NCBI GenBank assembly: GCA_001939145.1
Contig: LSRX01000483.1
Coordinates: 211,448 to 275,447, forward strand
DNA from: Symbiodinium microadriaticum
Lineage: Eukaryota > Sar > Dinophyceae > Suessiales > Symbiodiniaceae
Direction: 5' to 3'
DNA: 64,000 nt
This document shows, piece by piece, positions 56,650 through 64,000 of this stretch (positions are counted from its first letter, which is position 1; each line of letters begins with the position of its first letter). Position numbers and translations under genes: made by a program. The notes below the pieces were generated by a model. The model made no database searches. It saw only the letters and a list, made by a program, of their open reading frames with translations, and was not told where the DNA came from.

Positions 56650-58400
56650 TGCAAAGCCTTCACAGAGGCTTGTGGGGCATCTTCAGCTGTGGTCTGGCGA
56701 CGCCGCAATTGCGGCTCTGCTTCGTTGAGCAGCATACAGACAAGAGCAGAAAGGTACAAGGTTGCGACTTGCATCTCGGAAGCCTTGGGTCTGGGTAAAT
56801 GTGTGTAAGACGTTGCCTCGGGACCAACCTTGCTCTAGGAAGCCAAGCTGGGCTTGGGAAGCTGAGCTAGGTGTGACCTCACCCTCCATGAAAACACCAT
56901 CCTTGGGATGGGTTTAGGTCCAGGTGAACGTGCGACGAAGTTACGGCGATTGCTACGCAGCTGAATGCGTTCAGTTTCATTCGATCAGACTCTCCAGAGT
57001 CTGCTCAGAAATCTCAAAACGAGTGTCCCAAAATTTAGAGACACTGAAACGACAGCACCAAGCAGCCTGGGATGTCCGACGTCCTACGGTCCTACATTTC
57101 CTGCGTCCACATGATGTTCTTTTCTGGCTCAAACCCAGGTGCGAGGGCCTACGCAGAACATTAGCAAAATCACAGCTGAGACCGGAGATGGCGTTGGCTC
57201 TCTAGAAACCGTCACGGAGCATAGCGCGCAGCATCGGTCATCTTGGCGGTGCCAAGCAGCCTCAGCGCAACCATAAGTCACGCAACGTAACACCTGGAAT
57301 GTCTCGATGTTCGAAGTTTGTGGAATCAGGTGTTCAGTGATGCTTGGCTCATGGATCTTATGGAGACTGCTGAACGACACACTAGCCGGGTCTAGACTAA
57401 GACCCTAGGGTCCTTACACTCTGAACACTCTTCCGAGTCTTGGTACCTATCGCTGTTTGCAAGCCGGGAGCGTGATCTGATCATCAACGAGGGATCTTCG
57501 ACGGTGTCTATTCCAGGAGGTCTTATGCTGCTTCTTTGGGATCACATTCGCGTTCTCCAGTGAATCCGTCAGGGCCCTGCAGTGCGCAGCAAAAGCGCAT
57601 GACATGACAAGACATGTGTTCGGCACTGGTGCAGCATGTTCATGTCGCAATGTGCCGCACTCGCACTCAGCGCGCTGGATGGAAGGCGTGAACTGTGCCA
57701 CCGCTCCGTTCGAGGATATGCTACATCGCCAGTCGAGACGCCGCACTTGTTCTGCCACAAGTCTGACATCTTTCTGCATCATGATCCTTAGTCGTAGAGA
57801 TCATCTCAAATCGTTTGCTGACCAATGGGTTCAGAAGTGACCAACACCGTTGAGTCGAGGCACTGATCGATGGCCCTCGCTGGGCCCTTGCAACGTAGGA
57901 TGCCGTCAATAAAATCGCCACCTGAGGTATCACTCACGAAGGGAATGTTTTGGGCAGTTTTGGGCAGAACCTGCTGCTTCTGCGACGTGTGTTTGTTTCC
58001 AATGTTTCCAACAGCTCGGCGCTCGGGAGATGTTCGACGTCATGTTGGGTTTTCCGATTTCAGACTCATCAACAAGCCTCTTTGAACTTTGCCAGCACGA
58101 CTCACAAGCCTCCCACATCCGATCGCCGTTGCATCACCCCTCCAACCCGTGCTGAGCGAAAGATCGTGTAGCCGACTGTGAGTTGAAGTCGGGCGGCATA
58201 AGCTGAGGTGCTCGAAAACCCAAGGAGGGTTGCATGTATTGCAATTGCAACTGGCCCTTGATACTACAATGAGCATGCCGGCCTGAGCATTCAGAGCAGC
58301 AACTACTGACTAAGGTTAGCACAAGTGATCTGTCCATCGCCTCAGCTGAAAATCGACAGCGGTCTAGAAAGTCTCTTTCTGAGACATGGCTGCAAAAGTT
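56650..58400. other. No gene recognised
   Basis: Only short motif-free frames between the OPR-type gene and the channel gene. Confidence 0.35.
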
Positions 58401-58426
58401 TAGATTGCAGCAGATGTGCCGTTGGC

Positions 58427-59260
58427 AAGCAGATGGAAAAGTGCACTCGACTGCATCACGTCAATGTCAAGGGTTTCCAAGTAAGTAGTGACTCGCGTGT
58501 CCATAAAGAGCTCGTTCCTCGAACGGCGTTGGGCATTGGACACTGGCACAGCAGCAAGCGGCATTAGGCAGAGCCACCATGAACCTTAAGCCCTTGTCAA
58601 GCATGCCAACCTGTTGTCACAGCCCCTTCACAGCCAGTGTAAGTCCAAGAATCATTTCGTCCTCGTCGATGAGCCCATCCTGACTTTCGTCGATCGCATT
58701 GAATATACCTCAGACGTCCCGTGGGTGGCTCTGCATCCCACAGCATGCGCGACATGCCTTTGCTGTGTACCCATCCGAAGCTCCCAGCATGCAAGCTGGA
58801 GGTTTTTCCGTCTGTGCTGCTTCGCATGCATGCCAGGGTCAAGATGCACTTGTAGGATCAATAACACTGTTTGGGATTCGGCAAACAGACTCAATGGAAA
58901 GCCGACACGTAGGCGATCATGACCCCACAATTCTAGCTTTTCTCTCCTTGACCCATTTCCAGAATGATCCAGAGTGCATGATTCCCTCGAAACATTGCAC
59001 TCCGTTTCGATGGCGCTTGAACTTGCTGAACTCTTTGAGCATCTCTACATCATTCGAACCCCGGTTTGCTGGATCTGGCACAGAACAACAACTCTTGCCA
59101 GGCTGCTCTCGAGTTTGTGAATGTACGTGGCTTTTCTTCTGAGACCTTCTTGGACCATCAGCTCCGCATCATTGTTTGCAGCTTCCAAGGTCTCTCGCAA
59201 AAATATTGCCGTGATGACACGAATGACCTCAGCTGCTCGCGGATCTGTCCAGACCCACAA
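58427..59260 (-). CDS. C-terminal exons of a voltage-gated-type cation channel with EF-hands
   Basis: Exon about 59255-59107 encodes a hydrophobic helix end and amphipathic stretch (VIRVITAIFLRETLEAANND, then AELMVQEGLRRKATYIHKLE). This is the pattern after the last pore helix of dinoflagellate one- or four-domain ion channels. Intron 59106-58709 is GC...AG and, once removed, reads HKLESIFNAIDESQDGLIDE. Exon 58708-about 58618 holds a textbook EF-hand loop (DESQDGLIDEDE: D1, S3, D5, G6, I8, E12). Exon 58517-about 58427 reads FMDTRVTTYLETLDIDVMQS, then a weak second EF-hand start. Calcium binding would tune gating. I could not identify the membrane domains in 59.3-61 kb, so the gene may be partial. 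Confidence 0.62.
58709..59106 (-). other. 398-bp GC-AG intron of the channel gene
   Basis: The donor is CTCGAGA|GCAGCC and the acceptor CTGAG|GTATAT. The split Ser codon and the following EF-hand fix both borders. Confidence 0.7.
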
Positions 59261-59589
59261 ACATTGACCACAGGGAAGCGCTCAGGTATGACTGCAAAAA
59301 TTCAAAAAACCCCGAAGCAAAGCGATCACAACTGCAACTCGAGGGGAGGGACGCATGAAGCCATGGGAAGCGTGGGGCGACCCGTCAAACGAATCTATTG
59401 CCCCAATTTGCATTTTTTTGGACCGGCACATGACAACCAGCTTTCTGCCTCCTACAGTAGTGGGTCAAAACATATTGTCAGTGATGTGCTCGGAGCAATC
59501 GAGGCAGCTCACTCTTTTTGCTAATTGCTGACAGTTCCTGTTAATTTCGGATTCAAAACACTCAGAAAGCGCATCTTGCAGGGCCTCAC

Positions 59590-59985
59590 AAGTTCTTATG
59601 CAATGCACGAAGTGGCTGTGTCTCCCTTTTTCATTGGACCGACAACCTGTAATCCCTACAGTTTACATAGGCAGCAGAAGCTCTTCCCACCGGGCGGGCC
59701 TGCGGGAAAATCAAGAAGACTATAGCACTGCACATGTGCCGGCACCGAAGCTGTGTACACTGCTGATCATGCCGGCGCGCACTTGGTATCAAATGCAACT
59801 GCACAGCACTGCATGTTCATGTGAAAGAAGGGTGTACTGCTAAACCCAGCCGAACCGCTGAACCCGACACCTCATACGCTCTTATGCATTGCCCGAAGTG
59901 GCTGTCTTTCCTTTTTCATTCGACGGACATGCCTGCAATCCCTATAGGCATCAAAAGCTCTTCCCAAGCAACGCCTCCTGCCAAG
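59590..59985 (+). repeat. Diverged direct duplication of about 110 bp
   Basis: 59591-59703 and 59880-59984 share TCTTATGCA, CGAAGTGGCTGT, CTTTTTCATT and AGCTCTTCCCA in the same order and spacing, with many substitutions. Non-coding as far as I can see. Confidence 0.65.
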
Positions 59986-60577
59986 GGCTCCGCGTGGTTT
60001 GTCAACACTTTCCGCACACAGTCTGCAAGCTCGCAGTGGAAACCTTTTGCACGGGACTATGAAATTAACTACACCAGTGCATCAGGGCAGCGCATCCCAT
60101 CCACAGCGCCATAACTTCGCTCACTGACAACGCCATTGTGCTGGGTGGGAATGCAACAAAGTGCCCATCCTCAAACTTGAAGCCACGCCAGATCCGTCTC
60201 CTGGTTTCCGTTTCCCGCGTTATGGAAGCTTGGGAGCGGCATCCCAGATCCAGCGAAGACAAAGATAAATTCATGTCAGCGCAAGACAGCACTAAACAGA
60301 ACAGAGACCCTTGCCTGGTGTGCCCACCACACCCATCCTGTCGGACTGTTGTCACAAAACCATGTGGACAAGAGTGCAACGGGATTCCACTTTGACCCGC
60401 ACCAGCAGCACTTCTTGCTCTGCCACCATTTCGATGGCACAAACGGCCTTTTCCAGCTGTTCTTTCGGGAAATCCACACGCGAGAAGAAACTATGAAATC
60501 CCGGCGCCACGAAACCAACCACCGACACCTGCGCCGCCCAAGGACCATGCATCTGCTGCACCCGCAGGCTGACTCCA

Positions 60578-60922
60578 TCAGGGATAGAGTGCATTTGCTG
60601 CCATGGCTGGGTCCTCGTACCAAACCTCCCAGCGCGGAGTTGGGGCAGCACGACCTAGAGCACATGCGCTGCCCAAGCCTCCTTCATCATCAACCTTTGC
60701 CACAGCACGGAAACACCCACTTAAAGTGTTCAGTATCCAGACACCCGGCACAAGCGGATCGCCTGCTTCGCTGTGCGCTCCAGTACTGTGCGCGGAGTCC
60801 GAGTCTGAAAAGCTGGAAGACGAAGAAGAACAAGAGGAGTCCCCCTGCGGGCCTGACTCTGGATCTGTGTCACTATCTCCGCTGTCGCAGCGCGGCGGAC
60901 TGCAGCTCCATAGTTTCCACAA
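60578..60922 (-). other. Open frame with Ser/Asp-rich linker, status unclear
   Basis: The frame reads an acidic Ser-rich run (DSGDSDTDPESGPQGDSS and about ten Ser/Asp), followed by VPGVWILNTLSGCFRAVAK and ending WEVWYEDPAMAANALYP. Composition is protein-like and it may be a gag-like or regulatory fragment, but I recognise no family. Confidence 0.3.
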
Positions 60923-61593
60923 CGCATTGCAAGTGCAACATCACTGCACAAATACTAATTAGTAGGAACATCCAAGGACTTGACAAAGCTGCCATCTGAC
61001 ATGACCGCCCTCCCCAAGTTTGCAGTGAAATTCCTTCCAACCCAAGAGAGCTGCTGCGAATTTGAGCGCCGACACCGCACAAGCCACCGACCGCTTCCTT
61101 TCTGCAAATGTTGCAAGCATCTTCAATCTCGCGGAATTCAAAAAAACCCTAAGCCCACGCATGTGGCGCAGCTGATTTGCACTGCTAAACCTTCCACAAA
61201 CACCCAGTAGCCAAGGAGCCCTTTTTTCGAGCGGGAACGCTTTCAATCGTGTCAAGTTTGGTTGGAACACACAGGAGTGACATCGCCGCTTCATCAACAA
61301 AGCCTTCTCATGCAGACGTAATTTTTACTCCCCATGCAGATGATCGATCACAAGCACCCGTGCAAGACATACATCATAGGAAACTTTAATGTGCCAGCGG
61401 GGACAAGTCACGACGGCCGGGCCGGAGGCCGGAGGCCGCTGTGCTTAGGAAAGTACAACTCGCAACTAGTTGCCAGCTGTGTTTTTCCATACAACCAGGA
61501 GCACCACCGAACGGGCCGGTGCTGCGCTATGCTGGGGACAATGCAAGTTGCTGTCCAGCAAGTATGCTGCCTTTCGGCAGCATTCCACATCAT

Positions 61594-61840
61594 TTTCGAG
61601 GCCCCAGAGCTCCAGGAGCCTTCGAGAAGCAATTCGCGTACATTTGTGCTCGCAAACACCGATTTGGAGGGCCCAGAGCTTCAGGTCAGGAGCGTTGTGC
61701 AGGCAATCCACATCGAAAACATCAGTTTAGAGGCCCTAACGCTCCAGAAACCCTGGGGAAACACTCCGCTTACGCGTCTACGCTCGAAAACACGCGTTTG
61801 GAGGGGCCAGAACTCCAGCAGCCTTCGGGGGAGCAGACCC
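61594..61840 (+). repeat. Degenerate minisatellite, four units of 63-71 bp
   Basis: Units begin near 61594, 61663, 61726 and 61797 with TTTGGAGGGCCCAGAGCTCC-like words. They share an upstream CGAAAACA/CGCAAACAC box. Unit lengths are 69, 63 and 71 bp, so they are old and diverged. Confidence 0.7.
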
Positions 61841-61897
61841 AAAACCCTAAACCCCCTGAACCCTAATCCCTAAAGCAGCCTTAACCCTAAACTAAAC
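61836..61897 (-). repeat. Interstitial telomere-like repeats
   Basis: A cluster of CCCTAAACCCC, CCCTAATCCCTAAA and AACCCTAAACTAAACC words. This corresponds to TTTAGGG/TTAGGG on the minus strand, placed directly after the minisatellite. Confidence 0.65.
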
Positions 61898-62208
61898 CAC
61901 AACGACAAGGATGACAAACCAAGAGACCACCACGACACTGCGATTCAAGTTTTTCGACAGACCAACGTGGTGAATTTCTTACAATGAACCCTGGATCACA
62001 CGAATCCCCCACAAATAATGGGACATCAGCAAAAACTATGCACGGCACCACCACGGGGCAATTTCGCCACCCGGGAACAGCCACCAATTCTCTTTACTGT
62101 GAGCGCAAGAACCCCAGTGTTATACAACAAAAGTATGCTTGCCTAATAGCAATCGGTGCGATCGAGACGGTTTCTGAGAAGGCCGGCCTGCAAAACTATA
62201 ACCTGACN

Positions 62209-62223
62209 NNNNNNNNNNNNNNN
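62209..62223. other. Assembly gap (run of N)
   Basis: A short run of unknown bases between unassigned sequence and the AT-rich tract. Its true length is unknown. Confidence 0.98.
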
Positions 62224-62360
62224 TTCCAAAAAACCGCCTGGCCCACATCCAAGAGCAACACTCACCACCGACCATGCACCTTTAGCAACTTTAGCAGCAA
62301 TCCTCATGTAGATGTAGCTTCTCAACAACACGAGTTCACGCATTGTAGCCCGAAACGGCG

Positions 62361-62393
62361 AATAAATAAATAAATAAATATATATATATATAT
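62361..62393 (+). repeat. (AATA)n/(TA)n microsatellite
   Basis: Four AATA units grade into seven TA units, about 220 bp beyond the end of the tyrosine-recombinase frame. Confidence 0.9.
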
Positions 62394-62609
62394 TTCACAG
62401 CAGCGACATGCAGCGACTCTACTTTTCCGGAGAAGCTGGAAGTGCTCAGAGTTGGGTGCGCCTAGTTGCGCACAAAAGACGACGCGCCGTAGCCCAAAAC
62501 TAAGGTACAACCCACTCGGGTTCTCGCTCGTGAGCGGCCGCTCCCGTGGGAGGAAAGGAGAGCCTTCGGCTCAAATCAGCCAACTCTCCCGACAACTGTC
62601 CCAAGACCT

Positions 62610-63527
62610 TCAACCTGGCGAAGCCACCCGCCAAAAAGCAGCAAGGTGACGGTGCAGGGCGGTTACGTGGGTGGGCAGAAGAAGTTGCACCAGAGTGGCA
62701 CGCGCATCATCAATGTAAATACGGGCAGTGCCCTGATCTTTCCATCTTCCCTGCACCACAGTTTGACCCAGACTTTGGGTTTTTTGGTAAAAGTGAGTGG
62801 CACCTCCGCGGCGCAAACAGTAGGGCAGGTACGAGTGCGGCTCCAAGCCAATAGCCTTGACCAGGGGGGCAAACTCACGACGAAAAGTCACGGGCGTACC
62901 CGAATAGATGAGGCCACTCGGGCGTGCCCGGTTCCACAGATAATGCATTACATTGACCAGGCCAGGCTCGTTGAGGGAAAGGGATTGCTGGAGGCCTTTG
63001 GAGGTCTTGCTGGAAACGATTGCAAAAACGACAGTACCTTGTTCGGGAAAGAGGCGAACATGAGTTTGCTGTAGAGAAAGTAACTCCATGGTCCGCAGAA
63101 AGAAAGCGAACCCTAAAAAGACCAAGAGTGCAAGGTCCAACCGCCCCACTCGTGCAGCAGCCGCTGCGAGGGCTTTTGCGCCCAACCAGGAGATTGGGAT
63201 AGTGCGCTGTGGGAGGTGGACCCGTTGCCAGTTCCGAAGGAACAACTGGGAAGTCTGCAAGAAGTTCTTGCACCTTGGGTGAAACCCTTTGAGCCCACTG
63301 AGGGTCCAACCAGCGAAGGAAACAGTGTCGCCCTCCTGGTAAAGGTGGTTGATATATTCTGAGAGCTCATCGTCTAGCTCGTGCATCGTCCTTGGGAGCC
63401 TGCCCCGTAGGGCGCGAGTGTAAACAAAGACAGCCGCCACCGCCCGCTCATAAGAGCGCCTTGTCCTCAGCGTGATCCCCAAAAACCGAAGGTGGTCACG
63501 CCGGTTCGAACTTCCTCGAGGCGCCAT
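62610..63527 (-). CDS. Tyrosine recombinase of a DIRS-like retroelement
   Basis: A 305-codon frame matches the phage-integrase-type recombinases of DIRS/YR retroelements. An N-terminal helical core-binding part (about 10-105) precedes the catalytic part. It has R145 (FFLRTMELLSL), K174 (SSKTSKG), R239 in LPYCLRRGGATH, W262 and the nucleophile Y271 (ARIYIDDA). The usual His of the H-x-x-R box is Tyr236 here. Other retroelements would use a DDE integrase instead; this enzyme joins DNA through a covalent tyrosine link. It overlaps out of frame with the end of the RNase H piece upstream, so in this copy it could be made only from its own start or by frameshift. Confidence 0.78.
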   Translation of the reverse strand: MAPRGSSNRRDHLRFLGITLRTRRSYERAVAAVFVYTRALRGRLPRTMHELDDELSEYINHLYQEGDTVSFAGWTLSGLKGFHPRCKNFLQTSQLFLRNWQRVHLPQRTIPISWLGAKALAAAAARVGRLDLALLVFLGFAFFLRTMELLSLQQTHVRLFPEQGTVVFAIVSSKTSKGLQQSLSLNEPGLVNVMHYLWNRARPSGLIYSGTPVTFRREFAPLVKAIGLEPHSYLPYCLRRGGATHFYQKTQSLGQTVVQGRWKDQGTARIYIDDARATLVQLLLPTHVTALHRHLAAFWRVASPG

Positions 63528-63968
63528 CGGAGAAGTTCCATTTGCTGATTGTCCACAAAGTCATTGGGATCACGCCAGAGGCGAGGGTAACGGCGGTAAC
63601 ACGGCGGCAAACTCTGTTAAGGCGCTTGGACGATGAGCGCCCTTTTCCCAGGATGTAAAAGTTCACCAAGGAATCGACGATGCAAAAGAAACGATGCCCA
63701 GGCTCTTCTGGGCTTCGGGCTCTGCGCCTGAGCTCCGTAAGGAAAGCCGTGAGCTCGAGGATGTTGAGTGCTGCGCCTCCTTCCATTTGTAGGACACGAC
63801 ATCCCGCCAAAGCCAGCGAAAGGCTGGGTAAGGGGCCGGGCGGCTCCCGACCAGGTCCTCTCCCCCGTCAGTGAGGCGGACGTCACACCCAGTGCGGTAG
63901 GCGTGTCGAAGAAACCATTTGAGATGCTGTGCCTCTTGGTGAGTGTCCATCGTCTCGAGGAACTTCAC
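63500..63968 (-). pseudogene. RNase H-like region of the DIRS element, frameshifted
   Basis: One frame (63968 to about 63768) reads HAYRTGCDVRLTDGGEDLVG and FRWLWRDVVSYKWKEAQH. The sequence then continues one base off as NILELTAFLTELRRRARSPE, FFCIVDSLVNFYILGKGRSS and WTISKWNFSDGASRKFE, down to about 63500. These are the catalytic-domain motifs of RNase H in DIRS-like pol genes. A single lost base near 63768 explains the break, since adding one base there joins the two halves of the conserved HxNILEL motif. Confidence 0.65.
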
Positions 63969-64000
63969 CGTTTAAGTCCACGGCAGTGGCGTCCTGCAAT

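Larger units (their letters stand above)
62610..64000 (-). mobile_element. DIRS-like retroelement remnant, running off the window edge
   Basis: RNase H-type and tyrosine-recombinase regions lie in element order on the minus strand. The reverse transcriptase would be beyond 64000. At least two frame breaks are visible (about 63768 and about 63515), so this copy is probably dead. Terminal repeats were not identified. Confidence 0.7.

Overview
This is nuclear DNA from a eukaryotic alga. It is most likely a dinoflagellate of the Symbiodiniaceae type. The evidence is exons scattered through long non-coding stretches, introns with exact GC...AG borders followed by G, dinoflagellate-style copia and tyrosine-recombinase retroelements, TTTAGGG-like interstitial telomere repeats, large compound microsatellites, and almost all recognisable genes on one strand. 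There is no bacterial-style gene packing. Most of the window (roughly three quarters) is intron, intergenic DNA or old repeats. Gene models here are read by eye from protein motifs, so exon ends are approximate unless stated.

Layout, left to right (all minus strand unless noted). 1.3-2.5 kb: three exons matching the C-terminal domain of a 5'-nucleotidase-like protein, an apparent partial duplicate of the next gene. 6.4-12.3 kb: a multi-exon 5'-nucleotidase/metallophosphoesterase gene with an EF-hand near its end. Its large intron carries a decayed reverse-transcriptase-type element. 12.7-17.0 kb: mostly featureless, with one possible plus-strand lipase-like exon at 15.56 kb. 17.06-28.11 kb: a secreted-protein gene cut in two by a young, nearly complete Ty1/copia retrotransposon of 9,376 bp. 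The two 188-bp LTRs differ at one base and are flanked by a perfect 5-bp target-site duplication.

28-36 kb: sparse candidate exons, a long compound microsatellite at 33.5-33.9 kb and a coiled-coil exon at 35.4 kb. 36.7-38.2 kb: TPR-like helical exons. 40.3-42.3 kb: a secreted discoidin (F5/8C)-type gene. 46.8-47.2 kb: the end of a helical protein gene. 47.9-49.96 kb: an AidB-type acyl-CoA dehydrogenase gene with an exact GC-AG intron. 52-56.4 kb: a repeat protein of the OPR/RAP-like organelle RNA-binding type, roughly one repeat per exon. 58.4-59.3 kb: the C-terminal part of a cation channel with EF-hands. 61.6-61.9 kb: a minisatellite and telomere-like repeats. 62.6-64.0 kb: a broken DIRS/tyrosine-recombinase retroelement running off the right edge.

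The genes do not form one pathway. Their shared orientation fits the unidirectional gene blocks known in dinoflagellates. The strongest single observation is the copia insertion: removing the element and one target-site copy puts the two gene halves back in one open reading frame, so this is a recent insertional knockout (or one allele of it).
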